Source: QHXN01 sp032162705
GTDB lineage: Bacteria > Acidobacteriota > Blastocatellia > Pyrinomonadales > Pyrinomonadaceae
Length of the DNA: 64,000 nt
Reading direction: 5' to 3'
NCBI GenBank assembly: GCA_032162705.1
Contig: JAVRON010000092.1
Span: 28,914-92,913 of the forward strand
Shown here one piece after another: positions 1 through 10,900 of the stretch; the first letter of the stretch is position 1, and each line of letters begins with the position of its first letter. Both the position numbers and the translations under genes were made by a program. The notes under the pieces are model-generated. The model searched no databases, was not told the DNA's origin, and saw only the letters and a program-made list of their open reading frames with translations.

Positions 1-678
1 TTCTCGCCTCGCCTCGGCACGTGCGAGCGCCTGCGCACGACGCGCGGCACGCCATGCCTGGAAGCGCTCTAAAGTTTTATGGAACGCCCCCGAAGGATTC
101 GCGAGCGCGACGGCGGCGCGTTCGTACGCAGAGGCGAATGAGAAGTTCGTTGCGAGCAGCAGGCCGACCGCAGAGGCTGCGACCAGCAACACGGTCGCGC
201 CCACCGTGTTGAGCGCGCCCTTCAAACTTTCAGCGACTAGCACGCCGACGAAACCGCCCGCGTTGAAGCTGCGGTCGAACAGAGGCTCCGCGACGTAGAG
301 CGCGAGCAGCGAGGCGATGGCGAGCGTGAGCGTGACAAGCCCGATGATACGCGTGAGCGGCGCGTGAATCCGGCGTGTACGAAAACGCCGCCACGCGGCG
401 GCAGTCAAAAGCAGAGGCAGGAGCACGGCGGCCAGCCCGAAAGACTGAAAGAGCGCCGCGGCGACGTTCGCGCCGAGTCGCCCCGTCCAGTTGCGAGCCG
501 CCGACGCGCCCACGGCCACCCATGAAGGATCGTTCGGACTGTAAGAGACAAGGCAGAGCGTAATCAGCGCGCTCAACGCAAACAACGCGATGGCGATGAT
601 CTCATTGCGCCGCGTGTTGCGCGGAGCGACACCGCCGCCCGCCGCCCGCGTCCTCGCGTCAATCTGTGCAGTTGCCAT
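1..678 (-). CDS. ftsK: DNA translocase FtsK, N-terminal part (runs off window)
   Basis: The frame is open from an ATG at 678 to the window edge, giving 226 codons. It has the layout of the FtsK 4TM membrane domain: a short basic start, a first hydrophobic segment (residues ~24-44), a periplasmic stretch with SPNDPSW and NWTG, then further hydrophobic segments and a basic cytoplasmic region. FtsK anchors at the division septum and pumps DNA to resolve chromosome dimers; the motor and gamma domains lie outside the window. It starts 24 bases after the prfB stop, so lnt, prfB and ftsK are probably co-transcribed. Identity rests on the N-terminal domain only. Confidence 0.8.
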   Translation of the reverse strand, partial: MATAQIDARTRAAGGGVAPRNTRRNEIIAIALFALSALITLCLVSYSPNDPSWVAVGASAARNWTGRLGANVAAALFQSFGLAAVLLPLLLTAAAWRRFRTRRIHAPLTRIIGLVTLTLAIASLLALYVAEPLFDRSFNAGGFVGVLVAESLKGALNTVGATVLLVAASAVGLLLATNFSFASAYERAAVALANPSGAFHKTLERFQAWRAARRAQALARAEARRE

Positions 679-701
679 AGCTACTCCAGACTCCAGACTT
701 T

Positions 702-1824
<1,123 letters not shown>

Positions 1825-1908
1825 TCAACCTCCAGAGCGCAACGCTTCTCAAATTAAAGTTCTACGACTGAATTAAAGCTCTACGACCGAAACTGTAAAG
1901 TCCAACGA

Positions 1909-3597
1909 CTACAATTGTCGCCTTCTCTTCGCCGTCAAAGCGAGAGCGAAGAGGCTCAGGCAGGCACAGGCGGCGACGAAAGAGTCGCCGAACCTCGCGT
2001 AAAAAGTCTCGCCGCCGTCGGAGCGTGCGACCGGCCACGTGCGTACGGCCTCTTGAAACCTACCCGTCTCGTCAGAGACTTCGCCGCGCGGCGTGATGCG
2101 CGCGCTGACGCCCGTGTTCGTGACTCGCAGGAGCGTCCTTCCGGTCTCGACTGCGCGAAAGACCGCGTTCGAGAGATGCTGCCTGAGCACCGCGGTGTCG
2201 CCCTGATAGGCGTCGTTCGTGATCTCAATCAAAACGTCCGCGCCCTCGCGCGTGAGCCGCCGCGTAATGTACGGGTACGCCGACTCAAGACAGATGAAGA
2301 CGCCCGCGCGTGGCCGATTCTTACCCTCGCCGAGCGGAATCAAGTTGTAGCGCTCGCCCGGTGTGAAGTCGCCGACGACTCCACGCAACGAATCCGCGCC
2401 GGGCATCCAGCGCGGCAGCGGCACATACTCGCCGAACGGCATCAGGCGAATCTTATCATACTGCGCCGCCAGCAGACCCCTCTCATTTATGAGCACCGCC
2501 GCGTTATAGCCGCCCCCGCCCGCCACCGGTTCGAGCGAGTTGAAGAGGAGCGACGCGCGCCGCTCGCTGACGAATCGCACGGCCTCTTCGCGGAAGCTGC
2601 GGCTGCGGTCGAAAGAGAAGTTCATCGGTGACTCGGGCCAGACGACGACGCGCGGCGGTGGCGAAACACCAACACTGTTCACTTCGCCCGTCGCGTTACC
2701 CTGTGCAGTTGATGCAGTCGCACTTCCGACTGCACCGCTTTCGTCGAGCGCGTCGAGAGCACGCTCACTCAACTCGAAGTGCCGACGCTTGAGCGCGTCA
2801 TACTCGGACTCGCTCCGGTTGAAGTCCGGGATAACGTTCGGCTGCACGGCGACGACCACTGCCGCCGTCCCGCCCAACGTCTGCGGCGCACGCGTCCGGT
2901 CGAAGGCTAGAATCAAGAGTGCGACACACACAACGACCGCAAGCGAGGCGAGCGCGCTGCGCGGGGTGCGCTTCAGCAGCACGTAAGCGAGCGCGGCGTT
3001 GAAGGCCAGAACGAGGAAGCTCACGGCATAGACGCCTCCGAAGCGCGCGGCTTGAGTGAGCGCCGGAGTGAACGCCTGCGAATAGCCGACGGCATTCCAT
3101 AGCTGCCCGATCACGCCGAGCCTCGCCCACTCACATGCAGCCCAGACGGGCGGAGCGAGCAGGAGCGCCGACGCGCCCCAACGCGCGCACAGACGCGAGA
3201 GCGCGAGCGCGAACAGCGCGGGGAAGAATCCCCCCGCGAGCGCCAACGGCAGGAGCAGTATGTGAGCCCGCCACGCGGGAATCTCCGCGTAGCGAATCAT
3301 AGGGAAAGTCAGCCAGTGGCATGACGTGTAGAAGAAGAGCGTTCCCATGAGCAGCCCCGACAGAAACGACTGAGGGGCGCGGGGCCTGCGTGCGATCCGG
3401 TAGAGCAGAGGAGTGAGCGCGACCCATGCCAGAGGCCACGCGCCGAAGTCCGGGAAGGCGAACAGAAGGAGGAGCGCTGAAGCGATGGCCGAAGCTGACT
3501 CGGCGAGCGTCGGCAACGCTGCACACGCGCGTGTCGAGAGGAGCTTGAGGCCAGCCCGCGCGCGTGTCGCTCCGTCGATTGAGACTGTCTCATGCAC
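1909..3597 (-). CDS. lnt: Apolipoprotein N-acyltransferase
   Basis: The product transfers an acyl chain to the N-terminal cysteine of lipoproteins in the inner membrane. The 562-residue protein has about six N-terminal hydrophobic segments, beginning near residue 29 with PTLAESASAIASALL, followed by a nitrilase-type catalytic domain. The Glu-Lys-Cys triad is recognisable as VVVWPESPMNF, YDKIRLMPFGEYVP and VFICLESAYP, and the family's NDAYQGDTAVLRQH segment follows. Its presence implies a Gram-negative envelope with lipoproteins. The start could be internal because the first 25 residues are poorly conserved in type. Confidence 0.92.
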   Translation of the reverse strand: MHETVSIDGATRARAGLKLLSTRACAALPTLAESASAIASALLLLFAFPDFGAWPLAWVALTPLLYRIARRPRAPQSFLSGLLMGTLFFYTSCHWLTFPMIRYAEIPAWRAHILLLPLALAGGFFPALFALALSRLCARWGASALLLAPPVWAACEWARLGVIGQLWNAVGYSQAFTPALTQAARFGGVYAVSFLVLAFNAALAYVLLKRTPRSALASLAVVVCVALLILAFDRTRAPQTLGGTAAVVVAVQPNVIPDFNRSESEYDALKRRHFELSERALDALDESGAVGSATASTAQGNATGEVNSVGVSPPPRVVVWPESPMNFSFDRSRSFREEAVRFVSERRASLLFNSLEPVAGGGGYNAAVLINERGLLAAQYDKIRLMPFGEYVPLPRWMPGADSLRGVVGDFTPGERYNLIPLGEGKNRPRAGVFICLESAYPYITRRLTREGADVLIEITNDAYQGDTAVLRQHLSNAVFRAVETGRTLLRVTNTGVSARITPRGEVSDETGRFQEAVRTWPVARSDGGETFYARFGDSFVAACACLSLFALALTAKRRRQL

Positions 3598-4216
3598 GGA
3601 GGGGAGTTTAGCAGAGCCTCTGTCGGCACGTCATCGCGGTCTGGACTATACGTCGTGGTCTGAACTCTGTGAGGCCAGTTGACTCATGCGAAAAAAATTC
3701 TGACCGTGTAAAGTGCTGCGGCAAATCGTTGGCTCCCGGAGGCTACAACGACGGAAAACGTCACCCCTTCAGTGACAAATTTTGTCTGGCTGACACTTAC
3801 ACGTAGAGCCTCTGTGCCCGCGGAGGGACAGCCGAGAAGCTTTGAGTAGACAGGCTTGTCGCCGCCGGTTGACAGGCGAGAACGTGCGGAAAAGGTGTTG
3901 GAATCAAGGCGTGAGAAGAAAGACCCCCAAAAGCGAGAGAACCCGGCTTTGGGAGCCAGGTTCCTGTTGGGGGGTAGATGGTAGGGATGCTCGGCGGGCG
4001 GCTGGCGTAGCGGCAGGCCACGCTCAGAGAAGTGATGGCGGCGGGGTCACGGTTTAACTTCCTCCGTGCTTGCCGACTCTCTTAAAAGCACTTCGCGTGC
4101 CATGGCCGCAGCGTTTCCAGGAAACGGGAGCGAGCGTTTCAGGAAGGGCGATGTGCGCGCCTCGCCCTTTGACGCATGTGCGCTTCACCTCTTCAGCCGG
4201 GAAGGTTCAAGCACGT
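3598..4216. other. Intergenic stretch with strong hairpins, possible structured RNA
   Basis: No convincing coding frame lies between the NfeD-like gene and lnt. The stretch contains a nested hairpin: ACCCCCAA (3923-3930) pairs with TTGGGGGG (from 3967), enclosing AACCCGGCT (from 3940) paired with AGCCAGGTT (3954-3962). A small hairpin GACGGAAAACGTC lies near 3750 and GACAAATTTTGTC near 3775. GC-rich complementary tracts near 3860 and 3990 could close a larger fold. I do not recognise RNase P RNA, tmRNA, SRP RNA or 6S RNA here. It may be an unassigned non-coding RNA or the leader of lnt. Confidence 0.3.
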
Positions 4217-4522
4217 TCAGACATGAAGGTCAGCAGGGACGAGCGGCTCGACCTCCAAAGCACAACCACGCGCGCCGACCACGCGAACACTTGCACGCAC
4301 GCCCTCGACGCACGACTCACCACGCACACGCGCACGCCAGAGTTCGCCGTCGATGAGTACGAAGCCTTCCGGGTTTAAAGGTCGCTCGACCGAGGCGATG
4401 CGACCGACGAGTCTCAAAGACAGCCTTGAAGATTTCTTCCGGCGCGAAAGATGGACGATGTGTGCGAGCAGCGCGAGCGCGGGCATTGAGAGGGCGAGCA
4501 GTGAAAGTGCGAGAGCGCGCAT
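4217..4522 (-). CDS. Short NfeD-like membrane protein
   Basis: From the ATG at 4522 the product is 101 residues: one N-terminal hydrophobic segment (MRALALSLLALSMPALALLA), a basic turn, then a small beta domain with VGRIASVERPLNPEGFVLIDGELWRARV and ending ALEVEPL. That pattern matches the soluble OB-fold-type C-terminal domain of NfeD proteins, which usually work with SPFH (flotillin-like) partners in the membrane. No SPFH gene is nearby, so this is an orphan. A longer reading from 4684 exists, but its extra 54 residues come mostly from a tandem DNA repeat and lack family resemblance. It follows the TPR gene on the same strand. Confidence 0.6.
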   Translation of the reverse strand: MRALALSLLALSMPALALLAHIVHLSRRKKSSRLSLRLVGRIASVERPLNPEGFVLIDGELWRARVRGESCVEGVRASVRVVGARGCALEVEPLVPADLHV

Positions 4523-4542
4523 CGTTGGCTTGGTTTGAAAAG

Positions 4543-4584
4543 AAGTTGATTCGATTTGAAAGGAAGTTGATTCGATTTGAAGGG
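4543..4584. repeat. Two-copy 21-base tandem repeat
   Basis: Two adjacent 21-base units (4543-4563 and 4564-4584) differ at one base; each contains GTTGATTCGATTTGAA. They lie just upstream of the chosen start of the NfeD-like gene. If the longer reading frame were used they would encode a duplicated IESTSFQ peptide. Confidence 0.8.
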
Positions 4585-4698
4585 AAGGCAACGTCGCCGC
4601 ATGCGCGGACGGACGAAAGAGAGCTTGCGGGCGAAGGAGAGCGTGGGAGTGCCGGACTAAAGTCGTGTCATCCGACGCTCCCACGCGCAGCCTACGTG

Positions 4699-6468
4699 CT
4701 ATTTGATACCAACTTGAAGCTCACGCTGGAGGGCGATGGCCTCCTGATTGTTCGGGTCGATGAGCATGGCGCTCTGCGCGAAGGCCGTCGCCTGCGCGCG
4801 GTCGCCGCGCTCTAAGAAGATGCGGCCCAGAAGGATATGCGCGTCGATCAGGTTTCTGTCCCAGAAGATGGAAGCCTTCAGTTGACTGATGGCCGAAGCG
4901 AGTTCGCCGCGTCGCTGATAGATGCGCCCCGTGAGCAGATACGCCTCGGCGTTCATCGGCTCGATGCGGACGACGTTGCGCAGCTCGGTCAACGCCTCGT
5001 CGTCATGCCCGGCGGTGTAAAGCTCGCGCGCCTTTGCGAGAAAGTCCTGTGCGCTTGTGCCGGGCGCGGGCGTGTCTATCGCATCATCCTTTCCTTTCTG
5101 GACGGCGACGTAGTCGGCGCGGTTGAAGTCGCCGCGTAGGTGTACGGGCAGGAGCGAAGTGGTCTGCGTCTGCTGCCACTCGATCTGCGCCTTGCCGTAG
5201 CCGACGTAAAGCTTGCGCGCCTCGTTGTCGTTGGCGGTCGCGGCCTCCGCCTGTCCCGTCTTCTCAAGCATCTTGGCGAAGAGGAAGAGCGCTTCGGGGT
5301 CGCGCGGGTTCTCCTTAACGACCGCGCGGAGCTGCTCGGCGGCCTCCGGGAACTTGCCTGTGAGTACCAGCGCGTAGGCGTAGTTGTAGCGAACCATCGC
5401 GCCGTCGGGCGAGTCTTCGGGCGCGGAGTTCACCGCGGCGCTCAGGAAGTTCGTCGCCTGCTTCAGTAGCGCCTCGCGCTTCGCAGGGGTCTTCTCCTTG
5501 AGCGCGGCCTGCGTGGAGATTGCACCCGCGTTGTTGTAGATGCTCGTGAGAGGCATGTCGGTAGTAAGCGGCAGGAGCGCGTCCAGAGCGCTCTGCAATT
5601 CGCCCGCGCGCCAGTAGGCGAGCGCGGCATAGAAGGCCGCCTCGGCGTAGTGTGGGTCGCGGCGCTGGAGCAGAGAGAAGTATTCAGCGGACTTCTTATA
5701 GTCGCTCTGCGAGTAGAAGAATTGCCCCAGCTCGAAGGCGGCCTGCTTGTAGACGGAGCCGGGGTTCGCACGCTCATACTCGCGCATCGCATTCTGGAGA
5801 AAGGCAGGCTTGTCGGGTTGGCCGACGGGGAGCATCGCGCCCTTGACGTAAGCCTCGAAGGCTTTTGGCGGAACCTTCGTCGCCTGCTCGACGATGAGGT
5901 TCTGCGAGAAGGGCAGCTTGTCGTCCTGCTCGTAGAGTATCTGGTAGGCAAGCTTGCCCTGTATGGTCTGGAGGTTGACGAGCGCGTCGCCAAAGAAGAA
6001 CTCGTGCGTGGCCCAGCGGCCATCGCTCATCTGCTTTCCGGCGATGCGTCCCTCGTTGACGCGGACGATGCGTGCGGAGCCGCGCACCTCCGCGACCGTC
6101 TTCTCGTCCTTGGGCGTGACCTCGTATGTGCCGAGCACGACCATGGTCGCTCCCGCCTCGCGCGCGAGCTTGATGGCCGTGGCGCGCGAGGGGATGACCG
6201 TCAGCGGCAAGTGAAGTTTCTGATAGATCAACTCGCGCGCGTCCGACGAGATGACGCGGAGGCCGTGCGAGCCGAGGAGTTCTGCAAGCTGGTCTGCAAA
6301 ACTCTCGCCGACCCAGTTGACATCTCTGTGGCTCGAAGTGTTCTCGAACGGCAGTATAAGCACCACGTCGCTCACCCCTTGCGTCGCCGCCGCGGAAGTA
6401 CGGGGCGGCGGCAGCGCGGCGAAAGCAGCGAGAAGCGCGAGGAGCGTTGCACTGAAACTTCTGAGCAT
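4699..6468 (-). CDS. Secreted TPR-repeat protein with TolB/CsgG-like N-terminal domain
   Basis: The chosen ATG at 6468 has AAGGGTG upstream and opens with a signal peptide (MLRSFSATLLALLAAFAALPPP), giving 589 residues. After it comes a domain beginning VVLILPFENTSSHRDVNWVGESFADQLAELL, a pattern shared with TolB/FlgO/CsgG-like N-terminal domains found in bacterial TPR proteins. The rest is helical TPR repeats, for example EAYLLTGRIYQRRGELASAISQLKAS near the end. It probably works in the periplasm as a scaffold; no substrate can be inferred. A start at 6540 would add 24 residues before the signal peptide and is less likely. Confidence 0.75.
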   Translation of the reverse strand: MLRSFSATLLALLAAFAALPPPRTSAAATQGVSDVVLILPFENTSSHRDVNWVGESFADQLAELLGSHGLRVISSDARELIYQKLHLPLTVIPSRATAIKLAREAGATMVVLGTYEVTPKDEKTVAEVRGSARIVRVNEGRIAGKQMSDGRWATHEFFFGDALVNLQTIQGKLAYQILYEQDDKLPFSQNLIVEQATKVPPKAFEAYVKGAMLPVGQPDKPAFLQNAMREYERANPGSVYKQAAFELGQFFYSQSDYKKSAEYFSLLQRRDPHYAEAAFYAALAYWRAGELQSALDALLPLTTDMPLTSIYNNAGAISTQAALKEKTPAKREALLKQATNFLSAAVNSAPEDSPDGAMVRYNYAYALVLTGKFPEAAEQLRAVVKENPRDPEALFLFAKMLEKTGQAEAATANDNEARKLYVGYGKAQIEWQQTQTTSLLPVHLRGDFNRADYVAVQKGKDDAIDTPAPGTSAQDFLAKARELYTAGHDDEALTELRNVVRIEPMNAEAYLLTGRIYQRRGELASAISQLKASIFWDRNLIDAHILLGRIFLERGDRAQATAFAQSAMLIDPNNQEAIALQRELQVGIK

Positions 6469-6606
6469 CAAAATCACCCTTACGGAAAACAGAGAGGCCA
6501 CCGGCGCTCTCTCTAAAACCCACGGCGTCGGCGGCCTCATCTCGAATGCTTACCCGAAGGAGCGTCGCTTCGCAACGCCCATGCTTGCCGTCGGGTCTTT
6601 AAAGCT

Positions 6607-6682
6607 TGGCGTCCCGTACGGGACTCGAACCCGTGTTACCGCCGTGAAAGGGCGGTGTCCTGGGCCACTAGACGAACGGGAC
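6607..6682 (-). tRNA. tRNA-Glu (anticodon TTC)
   Basis: The minus strand folds as a full cloverleaf: acceptor GTCCCGT/ACGGGAC, anticodon stem CCGCC/GGCGG enclosing CTTTCAC with anticodon TTC, and a T arm with GGTTCGAGTCC. Discriminator G and an encoded CCA end are present at 6610-6607. Encoded CCA is notable because the other two tRNAs in this window lack it. Confidence 0.96.
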
Positions 6683-6808
6683 GCAAAATTTCACCGAAAA
6701 AACGGTAGCGGCTAAGTTACCGTACCGCCTTTGGGGTGTCAAACCGGGTAGACTGAGCCGACAGGTTTTGATGCCATACGGCATCGAAAAGTGTGCCCAT
6801 TCACTCCA

Positions 6809-7837
6809 CTACTTAACTTCGATGAGATGTGCGCTGCGCTCGCGGACGCGCCCGATTGCAGAGGCTTGGGGGTAGCTTTCGCGAAGCCGCGTGAGTAGTT
6901 CCGCGGCGCGTTCGTGGGCGACGGAGATGAGCAAGCCGCCCGCCGTCTGCGGGTCAAAGAGGAGACCCGACATCTCCTTGCCGACCTCACGCCCGAGCGT
7001 CACGTCTTCGCCGACATAGAGCCGGTTCGTCTTGTCGCCGCTCGTCAACAACCCTGCGGCGGCGAGTTCCAGAGCACCGGGAATGACGGGCACACTCGCG
7101 GCGTCAATCTCAAGCGTGACGTTGCTTGCGCGCGCCAGCTCCCACGCGTGGCCGAGCAGCGCGAAGCCGGTCACGTCGGTCGCCGCGTGTGCTCCCGCTT
7201 CGACCATCAGGCGTGCGGCCTCGCGCCCCGAACTCAGCATCGTCGCGAGCGATGCGCGCATGACTTCGTCGTCAGCCCGTGCGAACTTGATGCCGGTCGA
7301 GACTATCCCTGTGCCGATTGGCTTCGTCAGGATGAGCGTGTCGCCCGGTCGCGCGCCGCGATTGGTGACGACACGGCGCGGGTCGATAGTGCCGGTCACG
7401 GCGTAGCCGAACATGATCTGCTCGTTATCGACGCTGTGTCCGCCGAGGAGCGCGACATTGTTTTCGGTCAGGACTTGAAGGCCGCCGCGCATGATCTCGC
7501 CGAGGATGGAAAAATCGACGCCCTTCTTAGGGAAGCATGTGACGGCGAGCGCAGTCAGGGGCGTGCCGCCCATCGCCCATACGTCGTTGATGGAGTTGAG
7601 CGCGCTGATGCGTCCGTAGTCGAATGGGTCATCGACGATGGGCGTGAAGAAGTCTATGGTCTGGACGAGCGCGAGGTCTTCGCGGAGACGATAAACCCCC
7701 GCGTCGTCGGCAGTCTCAATGCCGACAATCAGGTTCGGGTCACGGGGAATGTCCAGCCCGCTCAAAACTTGAGCGAGTTCGCGCGGCGCGAGCTTAGCCG
7801 CTCAACCGGCGCACGAAACCATCTCTGTGAGACGCAT
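6809..7837 (-). CDS. selD: Selenide, water dikinase containing selenocysteine (in-frame UGA)
   Basis: SelD makes selenophosphate from selenide and ATP for selenocysteine and selenouridine synthesis. An uninterrupted frame begins only at 7765 and lacks the catalytic N-terminus. Upstream in the same frame an ATG at 7837, preceded by GGAGGT, reads MRLTEMVSCAG, then TGA at 7804-7802, then AAKLAPREL. This is the SelD active-site loop with the catalytic position coded as UGA, so the product is a 342-residue selenoprotein of normal family length. The body has the expected DPNLIVGIETADDAGVY, TTDFF-like QTIDFFTPIVDDPFDYGRI and GGHSVDNEQIMFGYAVTG segments. It has none of the disrupting changes expected of a pseudogene. 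Confidence 0.92.
7759..7804 (-). promoter_or_regulatory. Selenocysteine UGA codon and candidate bacterial SECIS hairpin of selD
   Basis: The UGA codon sits at 7804-7802. Twenty-six bases downstream a perfect 7-bp hairpin, CGCTCAA-GTT-TTGAGCG (7775-7759), carries GU in its apical loop about 33 bases after the UGA. Bacterial SECIS elements lie within the coding region shortly after UGA with a G-U containing loop that binds SelB. Position and loop fit; SelB binding is inferred. Confidence 0.7.
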
Positions 7838-7853
7838 CGCAACCTCCAAAAAA

Positions 7854-7987
<134 letters not shown>

Positions 7988-10900
7988 TCATCGTATCACG
8001 AAGCGCGTCGGTGGGACGACGGTGTGCGCTTCGGGGTTGTAGTAGTCGTAGAGTTGCGATGGCGCGGTCAGGGCGTTGAGGCCGAAGCGCGGGCGGAATT
8101 TGAACTGGAAGCGCGCCCCGCCGCCCTGCGGCCAGAGATAGACGACGAGGCGGTCGGGCAGAACGTCGTAGCTGCTGATGGCCCAGCCCGACTCCTTCAT
8201 CGTGCGTTCGAGCGAGGCACGGTCAACGTCCGCGCCGGGCGGAAGTCCCACTTCGGCGAGCAGCATTCCGTAGCCTTGATGGCCGATGCGCGAAGCCTCG
8301 ACGCTGCACATCACCTCTTGATTGATCCCTGCTTCCGTTCGGTCGTATGCGACGGCGAGGCGGAGCGTGCTCGCGCCGTTCTGCTTCGACGACACGCTGC
8401 TTTGCTTCGACGACACGCCGCCCGCCGTCTTCACTTCAACGTCAACGGGCCTCGTCAACTCATTCTCAACGCGATTCGTCAACGCCGCTTCGCCGTTCGC
8501 CGTCGCAGGCTTTCCGTTCGCCGTCGCAGACTCGGCGGTCGCAGCGGGTCGCTCGGGCCAGGGCACGTAGAAGGTCGTGACCAGTTGCGCCTGCGCCTGA
8601 AGGGCGGAGCCTGTGCGTCGAATCTCGACGTGGTTGTCGCCCGCGCCGAGGAAGGGCGAGAGGTCGAGCGTGAGCGGCGCAGTCAGTTTATCGGCGGGCG
8701 GCAGCACAAGCGCACCTGCCCGGCGACCGTTGACGGAAATCTCAGCCGTGTCGTCGGCCTGTGTGCCCTGCCCAATCCGAGCACCCTGCCCAACAGAGCG
8801 CGCGGTGTCGCTCGTGTTGGCGACGAGTGAGAGAAGAGCGTCGAAGACGTTGATGGTGGCCTGCGTCGAATGCCAGACGCCGTAGCGATCTTTGTTGCGC
8901 AGGAGGAAGAGGAGGCCGCGGTTTATCAGTTGCGAAGTGCTGAGCGCCGTGTGCGGATTGGAAAGAGCGTTGCTTTCATCGGTCTTCAATCCGCCGTCGG
9001 TCTTCAATTCACAATCCACGTTCGGCATCCGGCAGTAGACGCTGAGAGCCTGGACGGCGAGCGCGGTCGTCTCGATGCGACCGGCGAGACCCCAGCCGTA
9101 GAAGGGCGTGTTGGTCTCAAGCGCCCAGTAAGAGAGAGCGCCCTCCGCGTGTGCGAGCGCGCGGAGTTTGGCGACGGCGCGTGCGGCTGCTTGCGGTTCG
9201 CTCGCGTCGGCGGCCAGCGCGAAGGAGGCCAGCAGATAGGGTTCGTCCGTCTCATCCGCTCGCGCGGCGAGATAGCGGAGCGCTCGCGCGAGCGGCGGCA
9301 GCGAGTTCGTCGTCGTCATCGTTGCTGTCGTCGCCGTCGCTGTCGTCGTCACTGTCGTCGGCGCGGAAGTCTGCGCGGAAGTCGTCGCGGAAGTTAGTGA
9401 TGGAGTTTGAGTCGGCGTCGGAGTTTGTAGAGGCGAAGCCAGAGCGCGCGTTTGTTGTGCGATGGGACTGTCCGTGCCGGAGTCGGGCTTCTGCATAGCG
9501 GCGAGGACGCGCGCGATGAAGGCCGTGGTGAGCGCGGTCTGCCCTGTGTTTTCCGTGTTGCTCCACCAGTATCGAACGGGCCAGCTTCCGTCTTCGCGCT
9601 GCTGCCGGACGAGCCAGTCGCGCGTCTGCGTTATCACATCTTCGTCAACTTCGATGACGCGGCTCGCGTCCGAAAGGAAGCGCAGGGCATAGGCCGTGAG
9701 CGCGAGGTCAGGCTCGCCGCGTCCCCAGTAGGTGAAGCCGTCGCCGGGCGCACGATACTTGAGCAGTCGCTCGTAGCCGAGCACCGCGTAGCCGCGTGCG
9801 CGCGCGACGATGGGCGGCAACTCGCCTTCAAGCTTGCCGCCCGTGCGCCGGTAGTAGTCGAGCACGAGGACGCTCGGGTATGTGGACGAGATGGTCTGCT
9901 CGCCGCAGCCGTATGGCCGGGACATGATGGCCTCGACGCCTTCGAGGACGTGCGTCGTCAGGTTCGGGTAGATTTTCAGTTCGCCGCGCACGGAGCCGCG
10001 CACTACGTCTGCCGGAACGTTGACGCCGAGTGTGCCCGCGTCGTTGAAGACCGCGGCGTCCGTACGTGAGCGCTCCTCGCCGTCGGGGTGAACCGTGACG
10101 GGCTTCTCGATGGCGTCGCTCGCGTCCGCGCCGACGGCGGTGACGCGCTGCTTGCCATCCTTGATTGAGGCGACGGCGCGGAAGTCGAACGTGGGACGCG
10201 CGGAGTCGCCCGAGGGTACTTCCGCGCGTTGTCGTGCGGGGCCGCCGAGGGTGAACCAGCTTTCGGGCTTCATCTCCACGTCTACGGCTTGCGCGCGTTC
10301 GAGGTAGTTGCGCAGCACGACGGGCAGAGAGATTTCGTCGCCCTCCGTGAGCACGCGCGGCGGGTCGTGCTCGACGAAGAAGGGCTGGAAGGCGAGAAAC
10401 TCTTTCTCGACCGTCGCGAGCTTCCCGTCTTCGGTCGAGGCGATAACAGACATCTTCCAGGTCGTAATGTTATCGGCGAGCTTGAAGCGTATGCGCGCCG
10501 TGCCGTCCCGTTCGGTTTCGAGCGAGGGCTGCCAGACCAGCGTCTCTGGGAAGAACTCGCGCAGGCGTGGCGTCGAGAGCGGAATCTTTGTGCTGACCGA
10601 ATGCTCAACGACGCTCGACACCATCGACGATGAGGTGTTGACCACATTGAGGGACTCCGCCGTCACCGACACGGTCTCCGACACTCCCGCGATGTCGAGC
10701 CTTACGTCTGCTTTCGTCAGGTTCGACGACTGGACTTTGACATCATCAATCACGGTTCGGCGGAAGCCCGACGCCTCGAAGGAGAGCGTGTAGATGCCCG
10801 AAGGGAGATTGCGCAGGAGGTAGACGCCTTTGTCGTCGGTCTTCGCGGTGAATTCAAGCGCGGTGAACTTGTGTTTGGCTGTGACGGTTGTGTTGGCGAC

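Noticed and set aside
3780..4060. RNase P RNA, tmRNA, SRP RNA or 6S RNA
   Set aside because: The conserved motifs of these RNAs are missing; only the phrase AACCCGGCTT resembles an RNase P end.
6768..6789. Hairpin GATGCC-ATAC-GGCATC as a selD terminator
   Set aside because: The stem is only 6 bp and no T run follows on the minus strand.
6809..7765. selD as a truncated or decayed gene
   Set aside because: The upstream ATG, ribosome site, UGA at the catalytic position and the hairpin explain the gap completely, and the rest of the protein is intact.
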